A DNA stretch of 64,000 nucleotides from Amycolatopsis coloradensis (GCF_037997115.1 NZ_CP150484.1:3058096-3122095); one strand, 5' to 3'. Counted from the first letter of the stretch, positions 16,282 to 27,114 are shown. Numbers and translations: made by a program. The notes: generated by a model not told the origin, from the sequence alone.

Positions 16282-17141
16282 CAGGGCACCGGCCGGTACA
16301 GCGTGACGCTGAACGAGGTGGTGACGTCCACCGGCGCGGTGATCGCGTCGAGGCGTTCACGGCGGCCGTCGCGGTGCAGGTGGTGTGCGCTCGGCCCCAT
16401 CTCGATCACCTGGCGGATCCGGGCGGGCGCCAGCGTCACCCGCTGGGTGACCTCGTGCCGGTCCACCCGGGTGAAGCGTTCACCGAGGGTGTCCTCCAGT
16501 CGCGCGTCCTTGCCGCCGTCGACGGAGATCACCAGGTCGCCCAGTTCCCGGAGGTGTCCCGGGTTCGGTGTCGCGACGACCAGCAGCCCGTCCGCGCTCA
16601 GGACGCGGTGGAACTGCGGGGCGTTGCGGGGCGCGAAGACGTTGAGGATGAGTGACGCGCTCGAGTCGGCCACCGGCCAGGGTTCCCACAGATTCCACAC
16701 GGCCGCGCCCGCGCGCGCGTGTGCGCGAGCGGCCCGGCGCAGGGCGACGGCGGAGACGTCGAGCGCCAGTCCGTACGCGGCGGGGACGGCGTCGAGCACG
16801 TGCGCGAGGTAGTACCCCGTGCCCGCGCCGGCGTCGATGACCATCCCGTCCTCGACGTGGTCCGCGGCCACCTTCGCGAGGGCGTGGGCGAGAGGCAGAT
16901 AAGCACCGGAAGAAAGGAGGTCGACGCGGGCCGCGACCATCGGCGCGGTGTCCGCCGTGCCCGCCGGGATGCGCGCGTGCAGAAGATTGACGTAACCCTG
17001 CTTCGCTACGTCGAACGAGTGGCCTCTCCCGCAACGCACCGTGCGATCGGTTACCCCGACCGGGTCACCGCAGACCGAACACCGCAGCGACCGGACGATC
17101 TCCGGTGGCAGTGGGTCATGGCCGGATACACGTGCGTTCAT
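16281..17141 (-). CDS. 23S rRNA (guanine-N1) methyltransferase, RlmA/TlrB family
   Basis: Encodes 286 residues from ATG 17141; the frame stays open to 17375, but that part overlaps the amt promoter. Near the N terminus a zinc finger is visible (LRCSVCGDP with a following 'VRCGRGHSF': C-x2-C...C-x3-H). Next come 'YVNLLHAR' and a SAM-binding loop (DAGAGTGYYLAHVLD, about residue 95), then 'NLWEPWPVADSSASLILNVF', typical for RlmA proteins. Members methylate G745 or G748 in helix 35 of 23S rRNA; actinobacterial ones are usually RlmA(II), and some (TlrB) give macrolide resistance. Which guanine is modified here is unknown. Confidence 0.88.
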   Translation of the reverse strand: MNARVSGHDPLPPEIVRSLRCSVCGDPVGVTDRTVRCGRGHSFDVAKQGYVNLLHARIPAGTADTAPMVAARVDLLSSGAYLPLAHALAKVAADHVEDGMVIDAGAGTGYYLAHVLDAVPAAYGLALDVSAVALRRAARAHARAGAAVWNLWEPWPVADSSASLILNVFAPRNAPQFHRVLSADGLLVVATPNPGHLRELGDLVISVDGGKDARLEDTLGERFTRVDRHEVTQRVTLAPARIRQVIEMGPSAHHLHRDGRRERLDAITAPVDVTTSFSVTLYRPVP

Positions 17142-17194
17142 GGACCTATTCGACCATGAGGTTTCGCAACCGGACAGAACGCACCAGGTCTCCG

Positions 17195-17242
17195 GAAACC
17201 TGGCCGTAACAACGCCGCACCGACAGTTCACGTGGGTGAAAC
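17195..17242. promoter_or_regulatory. Putative GlnR binding boxes before amt
   Basis: GAAAC-n6-GTAAC lies at 17195-17210 and TTCAC-n6-GAAAC at 17227-17242, 75-120 bases upstream of the amt start. Actinobacterial GlnR sites are built from GTnAC and GAAAC half-boxes with 6-base spacers. The first match is exact for two adjacent boxes; the second has one imperfect box. Nitrogen control of the amt-glnK-glnD operon by GlnR is established in related genera. Binding here is inferred. Confidence 0.5.
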
Positions 17243-17316
17243 CTGAATCGCCGCCCGAGGAAACACCGCGGTCCAAAGATTCCTGCGCAGTACACCCCAG
17301 GCACGGGAGGAAGATT

Positions 17317-19046
<1,730 letters not shown>

Positions 19047-19055
19047 GCGTCACGG

Positions 19056-21371
19056 ATGGCCGACGGGGGTGAACTGGTCAAGGCCACCGAGCGGTTGCTC
19101 GAGGGCAGGCACGGGAGGCTGGGGGCGACCGCGTTGCGGGCGGCCCTGGTCGACCTCTACGAATTCTGGTTGGGCAAGGGCGCTTCGGCGGCCGGCGTCG
19201 ACACCGCTGAACCCGGTGTCGCGCTGGCCGCCGTCGGCGGCCTGGGGCGCAGCGAGCTGGTGCCCTTCTCCGATCTCGATCTCTTGTTGCTGCACAACGG
19301 GAACTCGCGGGTCGGCGAGATCGCCGACGCGATCTGGTACCCGTTGTGGGACGCCAAGATCGGTCTCGATCACTCGGTGCGCACTCCGGGTGAGGCGCTG
19401 AAGGTGGCGTCCGAGGACCTGCGGACCGCGATGGGGCTGCTCGACATCCGCCACCTCTCCGGGGACGCCGAGATCACCGCCAGGCTGGCGGCCGCGGCAC
19501 GGGACCAGTGGCGGCGGACCGCGAGGAGACGGATGGGCGAGCTGGCTGACGCGGTGCGTCAGCGCTGGGCCCGCAGTGGCGAGATCGCGCAGTCCGCCGA
19601 GCCGGATCTCAAGCACGGCAGGGGTGGGCTTCGCGACTTCGCCGTCTTGGAAGCGCTGGCGGCGGCACAGCTGACGGCGAGACCCGGCGAGGAACTCTTG
19701 GCCGCGAAGAGCCTGCTGCTCGACGTCCGGACGGAACTGCGCCGGGAGCTGCGCCGTGAGCGGGACATCCTCAGCGCGCCGGAGGCCGAGACGGTCGCGG
19801 GCGAGCTCGGGTTCGGCGACCGGTTCACCTTGGCGCGCAAGCTTTCCGGTGTCGGCAGGACGATCGCGTACGCGGTGGACGTCGCGCTCCGGTCCACTGT
19901 GGAACCGCCAAAGGCGCGGTTCGGGCGGCGGCCGGTGCGGACGCCGCTCGACGAGGGTGTCGTCCTGCACGGGAACGAAGTCGCGCTGGCGCGGGACGCG
20001 GTGCCCGCCAAGGATCCGGCCCTGCTGCTGCGGGTCGCCGCGGCGTCGGCCCGGATCCGGAAGCCCATCGCGCACGGGACCCTGCGGGCCCTCGCCGAAA
20101 CCGCGCCGGAACTGCGCGCACCGTGGCCCGCCGACGCCCTCAAAGCGCTGGTGGAATTGCTCGGCGCGGGCGAGGGACTCGTCGACGCCGTGGAGGCGCT
20201 GGACCGCACCGGCCTGTGGGCGCGCCTGTTCCCCGAATGGGGGGCGGTGCGGGATCTCCCGCCGAGATCGCCGGTGCACTCCTGGACCGTCGACAGGCAT
20301 CTCGTGCGTGCCGCGGTCGAGGCGTCGAAACTGACGACCACCGTTTCGCGGCCGGATCTGCTGCTGATCGGCGCGCTGCTGCACGACATCGGCAAGGGCC
20401 GCGACGCGGACCACTCCGAACTCGGCGCGAAGATCAGCGCCCAGGTCGCGGCCCGGCTCGGGCTGACGGACGCCGATTCGGCGCTGGTCGCGGCGATGGT
20501 CCGGCATCACCTGCTGCTGCCGCACACCGCGACGCGGCGGGACATCAGCGATCCCGCGACGATCCAGCGGGTGACGAAGACGCTCGACGAGAACCTCGTC
20601 CTGCTGGAACTGCTGCACGCCCTGACGACGGCCGATTCGCTGGCCACCGGGCCTGGCGTATGGACCGACTGGAAGGCACGCCTGCTCGCCGAACTCGTCT
20701 CCGGTTGCGAAGAAGCCTTGCACGGCAAGGGTTTCGTGCCGCCGGAGCCGATGGGTGCCGAACAGCGGGAGCTCGTCGCCGAAGCCGTCGCGTCCGGCCG
20801 TGGCGAGGTGCGCATCACCGCCGCCGGCAAGGTCGTGACCGTGGTGCTGGCGGTCCCGGCCCGCGCGGAACTGCTGGCTCCCGCGGCCGGGGTGCTCGCG
20901 CTGAACTCGCTCGAGGTCCACGCGGCGGTGCTGCGCGGGCACGACGGGGGACGGGCCGGCGTGTTCACGGCGTCGCCGAAGTTCGGCTCGCTGCCCGACG
21001 TCACCCTGCTGCGTGAGCAGTTCGCGCGGGCGGTGGCCGGGACGCTGCCGCTCACCCAGCGGCTCGCGGCCAAGGAACGGGACTACGGCGGAGGGGAGAC
21101 GCCGTCGGCCGGAGCGAAGGTGATCTGGTTCGACGACGAGACCAGCGGGCACGACACGGTCGTGGTCGAACTACGGGCCGCGAACCGGATCGGGCTGCTG
21201 TACCGGGTCGCGGGCGCGCTGCGCCGGTGCGAGGCCGAGGTGCGCTGGGCGAAGGTGGCCACGCTCGGTGGCGCCGTCGTCGACTCGTTCGCCGTCGCGC
21301 CGCGGGCGGGCCGCGTCGACCAGGAGTGGCGGTCGAAGATCGAAGCCGCGCTGCTGGCCGCCGCTTCCTGA
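19056..21371 (+). CDS. glnD: PII nucleotidylyltransferase/removing enzyme GlnD
   Basis: Encodes 771 residues, a little short against proteobacterial GlnD (about 890) as usual in actinobacteria. The nucleotidyltransferase domain shows 'GGLGRSELVPFSDLDLLLL' with the metal-binding Asp pair. The helical linker contains 'PDLKHGRGGLRDF'. The HD domain follows ('LLIGALLHDIGKGRDADHSE'), then two C-terminal ACT regions, the last from about residue 695 ('TVVVELRAANRIGLLYRVAG'). It attaches and removes the nucleotide on GlnK Tyr51 in response to glutamine. Third gene of the nitrogen operon. Confidence 0.95.
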   Translation: MADGGELVKATERLLEGRHGRLGATALRAALVDLYEFWLGKGASAAGVDTAEPGVALAAVGGLGRSELVPFSDLDLLLLHNGNSRVGEIADAIWYPLWDAKIGLDHSVRTPGEALKVASEDLRTAMGLLDIRHLSGDAEITARLAAAARDQWRRTARRRMGELADAVRQRWARSGEIAQSAEPDLKHGRGGLRDFAVLEALAAAQLTARPGEELLAAKSLLLDVRTELRRELRRERDILSAPEAETVAGELGFGDRFTLARKLSGVGRTIAYAVDVALRSTVEPPKARFGRRPVRTPLDEGVVLHGNEVALARDAVPAKDPALLLRVAAASARIRKPIAHGTLRALAETAPELRAPWPADALKALVELLGAGEGLVDAVEALDRTGLWARLFPEWGAVRDLPPRSPVHSWTVDRHLVRAAVEASKLTTTVSRPDLLLIGALLHDIGKGRDADHSELGAKISAQVAARLGLTDADSALVAAMVRHHLLLPHTATRRDISDPATIQRVTKTLDENLVLLELLHALTTADSLATGPGVWTDWKARLLAELVSGCEEALHGKGFVPPEPMGAEQRELVAEAVASGRGEVRITAAGKVVTVVLAVPARAELLAPAAGVLALNSLEVHAAVLRGHDGGRAGVFTASPKFGSLPDVTLLREQFARAVAGTLPLTQRLAAKERDYGGGETPSAGAKVIWFDDETSGHDTVVVELRAANRIGLLYRVAGALRRCEAEVRWAKVATLGGAVVDSFAVAPRAGRVDQEWRSKIEAALLAAAS

Positions 21372-21422
21372 CGCCGGTGCCTTGATCGTTTGGGGACGCC
21401 GTCCACCGGGTAGGCGAGCGCC

Positions 21423-22265
21423 ATGCCCGATCCCACTCTGCTCGCGCTGGGATCCGCCCTCTGTTACGGATTCGTCGACTTCGCGGGCGGGCTCCTGGCC
21501 AGGCGGGCCGACTTCGCCGCCGTCGCGTTCGCCGGCCAGGCGGGCGGTTTCGTGTTCATGCTCGGTGCCGTACCGCTGCTCACGCCGGCGGATCCGTCGA
21601 TGCCGGACCTCGTATGGGGCGCGGCCTCCGGCTTCGGCACGGCCGTCGGCATGGTCTTCCTCTATCGCGGTCTGATCGGCGGGGCGATGAGCATCGTGGT
21701 GCCGATCAGCGCGGTGGGCAGCGTGACGCTGCCCGTGCTCGTCGGCGTGACCCTGCTGGGCGAGCGGCCCTCGGTGCCGGGGTTCGCCGGGATCGGGCTG
21801 GCGGTCATCGCGCTGGGGGCCGTTTCGCGTTCCGGCGCGGGCGACTCGGAAGGCGCGAAGTCCGCGGCCCGGGACGCGCTGATCGCCAGCGCCGGATTCG
21901 CCGTCCAGTATCTCGCGCTGGCGCAGTCGGCACCGGAAGGCGGTCTCTGGCCGGTCGTGGCGAGCAGGCTGGCGGCGACTTCGGCGATCCTCCCGATCGT
22001 CATCCGACGAGGGAACGGTGTGCGGTTGCCGTGGCGCTTCGCCGTCGGCTCGGCGGCGAATGGCTGCTTCGCCGCGTTGTCTCTGGTGCTGTATCTCCTC
22101 GCCACCCGTCAGGGACTGACCACGATCGCGGTGGTGCTGGCGTCGTTCTATCCGGTCGTGCCGGTCGTCCTCGGCATCGTGGCACTCCGTGAGCGGCCGG
22201 GACCTGTGCGATCCGCGGGGTTGGTCCTGGCGGCGGCCGCGGTGGTCCTGCTCGGTCACGGCTGA
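21423..22265 (+). CDS. EamA/DMT-family transporter
   Basis: Encodes 280 residues with ten predicted membrane helices in two five-helix EamA repeats (about 5-140 and 150-278). The first repeat opens 'LLALGSALCYGFVDFAGGLL' and the second ends 'LGIVALRERPGPVRSAGLVL', both typical of the drug/metabolite transporter superfamily. Substrate is not predictable; members export amino acids, nucleobases or sugars. It stands 51 bases after glnD on the same strand and may be read from the same transcript, but a functional link to nitrogen is not shown. Confidence 0.88.
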   Translation: MPDPTLLALGSALCYGFVDFAGGLLARRADFAAVAFAGQAGGFVFMLGAVPLLTPADPSMPDLVWGAASGFGTAVGMVFLYRGLIGGAMSIVVPISAVGSVTLPVLVGVTLLGERPSVPGFAGIGLAVIALGAVSRSGAGDSEGAKSAARDALIASAGFAVQYLALAQSAPEGGLWPVVASRLAATSAILPIVIRRGNGVRLPWRFAVGSAANGCFAALSLVLYLLATRQGLTTIAVVLASFYPVVPVVLGIVALRERPGPVRSAGLVLAAAAVVLLGHG

Positions 22266-22356
22266 CCCGGACCGGGGTGTCGCGCGAATCGCGGAGGGTA
22301 GCGGTGGCAGGATGTGCGCGGTCGAGACCCGAAGGAGCCGGAGGGGCGGTGAGCAC

Positions 22357-22749
22357 GTGCTCGACCACGAGAGGGACTCGCCCGGACCGCGGCGGATCAC
22401 GCTTCCGCCGACGGTCGTGGCCTCCCACCTCCGCGCGTGCGCGGACGACCTCGCCGTCTCCCTCACCGCGTCCGGTACCGCCGCGACCGTGCCCGAACTG
22501 CTCAAGGTGGTCCGGCACCTCGTCGCGGGGCAGCAGGCCCTCGCCATCGCGCTCGAAGGCATGGCGGGCCGGGTCGAAGGGGGAGGCGAAGGCGCGCTGG
22601 CCACCGCCCCGATGGTCGACGTCGAGGTCGTCGCCGAAGTGCTCCGTGCGGCGGCCACCGCTGTCGACTGTTCGGCCGAGGCACTCGCCGAATCCCGTCC
22701 CTCGTTCGAATGTGTGAGCGAATCGGTCGCCCCTGACACCCGTTTGTAG
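22357..22749 (+). CDS. Hypothetical helical protein, about 130 residues
   Basis: Encodes 130 residues from GTG 22357 (GGAGGGG ahead) or 145 residues from ATG 22312; both are possible. The sequence is Ala/Val-rich and helical ('VVASHLRACADDLAVSLTAS', 'LLKVVRHLVAGQQALAIALE') without membrane segments or catalytic motifs. Codon use is normal for the genome. It resembles small actinobacterial proteins annotated only as hypothetical. No neighbour suggests a role; ku begins 49 bases downstream on the same strand. Confidence 0.65.
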   Translation: MLDHERDSPGPRRITLPPTVVASHLRACADDLAVSLTASGTAATVPELLKVVRHLVAGQQALAIALEGMAGRVEGGGEGALATAPMVDVEVVAEVLRAAATAVDCSAEALAESRPSFECVSESVAPDTRL

Positions 22750-22798
22750 CTGTCCCGCCCCTTCGGCGCGTCGATACGCTGACCAGGCGGAGGTGGGC

Positions 22799-23638
22799 AT
22801 GCGAGCGGTGTGGAAAGGCACGATCGGATTCGGGACCTACGCCATTCCGGTGAAGGCGTACAGCGCGACCGAAGAGCACAACGTCCCCCTCCACCAGGTG
22901 CACGAGCCCGACGGCGGCCGGGTGCGGGTGAAGTGGGTCTGCGAGGTCGACGGCGCCGAGGTGCCCGCGGCCGAGATCGGCAAGGGGTATCCCGTCCCCA
23001 ACGGCGACGTCGTCCTGCTGACCGCCGGGGATTTCGCGTCCCTGCTCCCGCCCACCACCCAGTCGATGGACGTCGTCGGCTTCACCCCCGCCGAGCAGGT
23101 CGACCCGATGTACTTCGCGCGCAGCTACTACCTCGAGCCGGAGCCGGCCGGTACGAAGCCGTACGTGCTGTTGAGCGAGGCGCTGCAGCAGTCCGGGCGG
23201 ATCGCGATCGTGAAGGTGACCTTGCGGCAGCGCGAAACGCTGGGTGCGCTGCGCGTGCGGGACCAGGTGATCCTGCTCGAGACGATGCTGTGGCCCGACG
23301 AGATCCGGCGGCCCGCCTTCCCGTTCCTGCACGAGGACGTCGACCTGCGGCGCGGGGAACTGCGGAACGCGGTTTCGCTGATCGAGGACCTCACGCGGGA
23401 TTTCGACCCCGGCCGGTACACCGATCACTACCGTGAAGCGCTCGAAGCGCTCATCCAGGCCAAGCTGGACGGCGACGACGTCCTCCAGCCGACCGCCGCC
23501 GAACAGGCCGAAGGCGTGACGCGGCTGCTGGCGGCCTTGCAGCAGGGGCCGGTCGAGAAAGCCAAGGAAGCGGCGGACAAGGCGCGCCAGGCGCGGACGC
23601 GGGCGGAGCGGGCTTCGTCGTCGGCCAAGACCAGTTGA
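22799..23638 (+). CDS. ku: Ku DNA end-binding protein (non-homologous end joining)
   Basis: Encodes 279 residues from ATG 22799, with GGAGG at 22788-22792. It forms the Ku ring that binds double-strand ends and recruits LigD. It starts MRAVWKGTIGFGTYAIPVK, the hallmark opening of bacterial Ku (a short variant of the common 'WSGSISFGLVNIPV'). The core continues with 'VPLHQVH', 'YYLEPE...KPYVLLSEAL' and 'TLRQRETLGALRV'. The C-terminal 40 residues are Lys/Arg/Ala-rich, as in other bacterial Ku proteins where they aid DNA binding. No ligD lies next to it in the window. A 16-bp palindrome overlaps its stop codon. Confidence 0.95.
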   Translation: MRAVWKGTIGFGTYAIPVKAYSATEEHNVPLHQVHEPDGGRVRVKWVCEVDGAEVPAAEIGKGYPVPNGDVVLLTAGDFASLLPPTTQSMDVVGFTPAEQVDPMYFARSYYLEPEPAGTKPYVLLSEALQQSGRIAIVKVTLRQRETLGALRVRDQVILLETMLWPDEIRRPAFPFLHEDVDLRRGELRNAVSLIEDLTRDFDPGRYTDHYREALEALIQAKLDGDDVLQPTAAEQAEGVTRLLAALQQGPVEKAKEAADKARQARTRAERASSSAKTS

Positions 23639-23651
23639 GTAGATCTACTCA
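23636..23651. repeat. 16-bp perfect palindrome at the ku stop codon
   Basis: TGAGTAGATCTACTCA is a perfect inverted repeat that begins with the ku stop codon. It has no spacer, so it would fold poorly as an RNA hairpin. It is more likely a protein site or chance. Confidence 0.5.
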
Positions 23652-23802
23652 GGGGGAGTTGGGGGTCTTCACGCTGCCGTGACCCCAGGGTGACCAGGCA
23701 TGGTTATGTCATCGCGCGGAGAGAGCGCGGGCAGCGAATCGCCTGGTACTGGGGGTCCGGCGATACCGAGTCCCGCGAAGCTCGCCGAGTGTGCTTACGG
23801 TC

Positions 23803-23880
23803 GGCTCGCGGGGAGGCGAGCCTTCCGTAGGGGCTCCGGTACCGATCTGCGAGGGGCGATCGGTCCCGGAGCCCTGTTTT
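23803..23880 (+). ncRNA. Tandem hairpins with a terminator-like second stem, upstream of the pentapeptide gene
   Basis: The 260 bases between ku and the next gene hold two strong stems. The first is GGCTCGC-GGGGAG-GCGAGCC at 23803-23822. The second pairs GGGCTCCGG plus ACCGATC (23831-23847) with GATCGGT plus CCGGAGCCC (23858-23874), about 16 base pairs with one bulge, followed by TGTTTTGT. This looks like an intrinsic terminator placed 19 bases before the next start codon. It could end the ku transcript or attenuate the following gene. I could not match it to a known riboswitch class. Confidence 0.6.
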
Positions 23881-23898
23881 GTGCGCTAGTAATGACGC

Positions 23899-25500
23899 AT
23901 GGGCGAGGCCTGGCCGGTATGCGGACTCGAACACTGCTGCGGCGTCCGCATTCCCGACTTCGATCATTGTCTCCGGCACCTCGAACCCGGGCAGCGGGAC
24001 GAATACTTCGACGGTCTCTCGCTCGGCGCTGAGGTCGACCTGCGGGGAACCGAGCTTTCCGGCGAACTGATCGAGAAGCTCGTCGACGCCGTCGGGAGTA
24101 TCGACGGCCGTCGCGCGGAGTTCGGCCGAGCGGAGTTCGCCGGAGCGCGCTTTCCCGGGCCCGTGGCTTTCGAAGACGTGACGTTCTTCGACGCGGACTT
24201 CACGAATGCCAGGTTCGAGGGCGGCGCGCGATTCGACAAAGCCGGGTTCCGGGACAGCACCACTTTTCACCGGGCCTGGTTCGGTGGCCCGGTCTCGTTC
24301 CGGGACTGTGCCTTCGAGGAGGTCGGGTTCACTACCGCGACCTTCTCCGGCGACACCGCGTTCGACCGGGCGAAGTTCACGAGCGACGTGTCGTTCTCCC
24401 GCCAGACTTTCGGCGCTGTTTCCTTCGGCGAAACGGAATTCGCGGGCGAGGCGGGATTCGGGTCGTCGCGGTTCACCGGCCGTGCCACGTTCACCGGGGC
24501 GAAGTTCGCCGCGGCCGCGATGTTCGACGGTGCCGTGTTCGATGACGACGCGCGGTTCGACGATGCCGCCTTCGACGGGGAAGCGACCTTCGATGGCGTG
24601 AGATTCCATGCGGAAGCCCGTTTTCAGGGAGCCGTCTTCACCGCCGCCGAGCGCTTCGGGCCGGTCAGCGCCGAGCGGCTGGACTTCGGCCGCGCGACCT
24701 TCCGAAGACGGATCACCCTCTTCGCCGCGTCGCCGTCGATGGACTGTTTCGAGACCAGGTTCGAGGAAGGGGTCACGCTCAGGCTGGTCCGTCAGTCGAT
24801 GCTCGGCTTGGAAAGGTCGGTGTTCGGCAAGGCTTCGACGGTCACGGGAGCCGCGTCCGTGACGTCTGTCGAGGGAGTGGATGTCGCCGACCTCGTGTTC
24901 ACCGACGTCGACTTGGCGGACTGCTGCTTCGCCGGTGCGCATCACCTGGACAAACTGAGGTTGGAAGGCGACTGCACCTTCGGCTCGTACGGCAATCGCC
25001 AGGTCCTCGCCGAGGAACGCGCCTGGCGAAGTCGCAGAGACGCACCGGTCGGCCCGCGCCGCATCGCCGACCTCTACCGCCAGCTCCGCAAGGCGCAGGA
25101 AGACAGCAAGAACGAACCCGGTGCCGCCGACTTCTACTACGGCGAGATGGAGATGCGCCGCCACAGCCCGGCCACCCCTTGGTCCGAGCGCGTCATTCTC
25201 CATCTCTACTGGCTCGTCTCCGGCTACGGACTCCGTGCCCTCAGAGCCCTCGCGACCCTGGCGGTCCTCATAGCCGTCGTGAGCACGAGCATCTGGCTGG
25301 GCGGCTTCAAGACCACGCCCGCCTTCGGTGACACGTTGGTCTACGTCGCCCAAAGCACCGTTTCGCTGGAAACGAAACTGGCGTCGCTGCCGAAGGACCT
25401 GACGCCGCTCGGAGAGGTCTTGCGGCTGGTCACGCGCGTCTTCGGGCCGCTGCTGCTCGGCCTGACCCTCCTGGCCGTGCGCAACCGCGTCAAACGCTGA
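23899..25500 (+). CDS. Pentapeptide-like repeat protein with C-terminal membrane domain
   Basis: Encodes 533 residues. After an N-terminal Cys/His segment ('CGLEHCCGVRIPDFDHCLRH') come about twenty A(D/R)F-type pentapeptide-like units from residue 70 to 290 ('AEFGRAEFAGARF', 'ADFTNARF', 'ATFTGAKF'), expected to form a right-handed quadrilateral beta-helix. Residues about 385-420 are charged. The end carries two hydrophobic segments ('ALRALATLAVLIAVVSTSIW' and 'VFGPLLLGLTLLAVRN'), suggesting an inner-membrane anchor or small pore-like region, without a K-channel TVGYG filter. The Cys/His segment could bind a metal. Function is unknown; similar proteins are frequent in actinomycetes. Confidence 0.85.
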   Translation: MGEAWPVCGLEHCCGVRIPDFDHCLRHLEPGQRDEYFDGLSLGAEVDLRGTELSGELIEKLVDAVGSIDGRRAEFGRAEFAGARFPGPVAFEDVTFFDADFTNARFEGGARFDKAGFRDSTTFHRAWFGGPVSFRDCAFEEVGFTTATFSGDTAFDRAKFTSDVSFSRQTFGAVSFGETEFAGEAGFGSSRFTGRATFTGAKFAAAAMFDGAVFDDDARFDDAAFDGEATFDGVRFHAEARFQGAVFTAAERFGPVSAERLDFGRATFRRRITLFAASPSMDCFETRFEEGVTLRLVRQSMLGLERSVFGKASTVTGAASVTSVEGVDVADLVFTDVDLADCCFAGAHHLDKLRLEGDCTFGSYGNRQVLAEERAWRSRRDAPVGPRRIADLYRQLRKAQEDSKNEPGAADFYYGEMEMRRHSPATPWSERVILHLYWLVSGYGLRALRALATLAVLIAVVSTSIWLGGFKTTPAFGDTLVYVAQSTVSLETKLASLPKDLTPLGEVLRLVTRVFGPLLLGLTLLAVRNRVKR

Positions 25501-25578
25501 CCTCGGACACCGACTACCCTGGGAAGCCGCCGGTTGGTACCGGCGAGCCACAACGACCCAGCTGGAGCGTGCACACCC

Positions 25579-27114
25579 GTGTTCGACACCCTCTCCGATC
25601 GGCTCACGTCCGCCCTGCAGACGCTGTCTCGCAAGGGCAGGCTCTCCGACGCCGACATCGACGCCACCGCGCGCGAGATCCGTATCGCGCTGCTCGAGGC
25701 GGATGTCGCGCTGTCTGTGGTCAAGGACTTCATCGCCCGGATCAAGGAGCGCGCCAAGGGCGCCGAGGTGCACGGCGCGCTGAACCCGGCGCAGCAGGTC
25801 ATCAAGATCGTCAACGAGGAACTCGTCACCATCCTCGGCGGCGAGACCAGGCGGCTCACGTTCGCGAAGAACCCGCCGACGGTCATCATGCTCGCGGGTC
25901 TGCAGGGTGCCGGTAAGACGACGCTCGCGGGCAAGCTCGCGATGTGGCTGAAGAAGCAGGGTCACGCGCCGATGCTGGTCGCGTGTGACCTCCAGCGTCC
26001 CAACGCGGTCACGCAGCTGCAGGTCGTCGGCGAGCGGGCCGGGGTCGCGGTCTTCGCGCCCGAGCCCGGGAACGGCGTCGGCGACCCGGTCGACGTCGCC
26101 CGCCGCGCCATCGACGAGGCCAAGCGCGCCCAGCACGACATCGTCCTGGTCGACACCGCCGGCCGTCTCGGCGTCGACGAAGAGCTGATGAAGCAGGCCG
26201 CGGACATCCGCGACGCCGTTTCGCCGGACGAGACGCTGTTCGTCGTCGACGCGATGATCGGTCAGGACGCGGTCACCACGGCCGAGGCGTTCCGCGACGG
26301 CGTCGGCTTCACCGGTGTCGTGCTCACCAAGCTCGACGGTGACGCCCGCGGTGGTGCCGCGCTGTCCGTCCGCCAGGTCACCGGCCAGCCGATCCTGTTC
26401 GCCTCCAACGGTGAGAAGCTCGAGGACTTCGACCTCTTCCACCCGGACCGGATGGCCAGCCGCATCCTCGGCATGGGCGACGTGCTCAGCCTCATCGAAC
26501 AGGCCGAGCAGCACTTCGACCAGGAGAAGGCCGAGCAGACGGCGGCCAAACTCGGCAGCGGCCAGCTCACCCTCGAAGACTTCCTCGAGCAGATGCTCGC
26601 GGTCCGCAAGATGGGCCCGATCGGCAACCTGCTCGGCATGCTGCCCGGCGCCGGACAGATGAAGGACCAGCTCGCGCAGGTCGACGACAAGCAGCTCGAC
26701 AAGCTGCAGGCGATCATCCGCGGCATGACCCCCGCCGAGCGGGCCGACCCGAAGATCATCAACGCCTCGCGCCGCGTCCGGATCTCGAAGGGCTCCGGTG
26801 TCGCCGTCCGCGACGTCAACGACCTGGTCAACCGGTTCTTCGAAGCGCGCAAGATGATGGCGCAGATGGCGGGCCGGTTCGGCTTCGGCGGCGGAGGCGG
26901 CGGCAGCAAGAACCGCAAGGGCAAGAAGGGGAAGAAGGGCAAGGGGCGCGGCCCGACGCAGCCCAAGGTCCGCGGCGGCTTCCCCGGCGGCATGCCGATG
27001 CTGCCCCCGGGCGGCGGTATGCCCGGTGGAATGCCCGATCTCTCGCAGCTCGGCGGCATGAACGACGTACCAGGGTTCGACCCGAAGAAGTTCAAGCTGC
27101 CGAAGGACAAGTAG
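25579..27114 (+). CDS. ffh: Signal recognition particle protein Ffh (SRP54)
   Basis: Encodes 511 residues from GTG 25579 (VFDTLSDRLTSALQTL), the normal Ffh opening. The N domain is followed by the GTPase: P-loop 'GLQGAGKTT', 'DLQRPNAVTQL', 'DTAGRLGVDEELM', 'TKLDGDARGGAAL'. The M domain has the Met-rich signal-binding groove ('LEDFLEQMLAVRKMGPIGNL', 'RRVRISKGSG'). It binds signal peptides with 4.5S RNA and delivers nascent chains to FtsY. Beyond residue 440 a Gly, Lys and then Met/Pro/Gly-rich tail extends the M domain, a common actinobacterial trait. Confidence 0.96.
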   Translation: MFDTLSDRLTSALQTLSRKGRLSDADIDATAREIRIALLEADVALSVVKDFIARIKERAKGAEVHGALNPAQQVIKIVNEELVTILGGETRRLTFAKNPPTVIMLAGLQGAGKTTLAGKLAMWLKKQGHAPMLVACDLQRPNAVTQLQVVGERAGVAVFAPEPGNGVGDPVDVARRAIDEAKRAQHDIVLVDTAGRLGVDEELMKQAADIRDAVSPDETLFVVDAMIGQDAVTTAEAFRDGVGFTGVVLTKLDGDARGGAALSVRQVTGQPILFASNGEKLEDFDLFHPDRMASRILGMGDVLSLIEQAEQHFDQEKAEQTAAKLGSGQLTLEDFLEQMLAVRKMGPIGNLLGMLPGAGQMKDQLAQVDDKQLDKLQAIIRGMTPAERADPKIINASRRVRISKGSGVAVRDVNDLVNRFFEARKMMAQMAGRFGFGGGGGGSKNRKGKKGKKGKGRGPTQPKVRGGFPGGMPMLPPGGGMPGGMPDLSQLGGMNDVPGFDPKKFKLPKDK

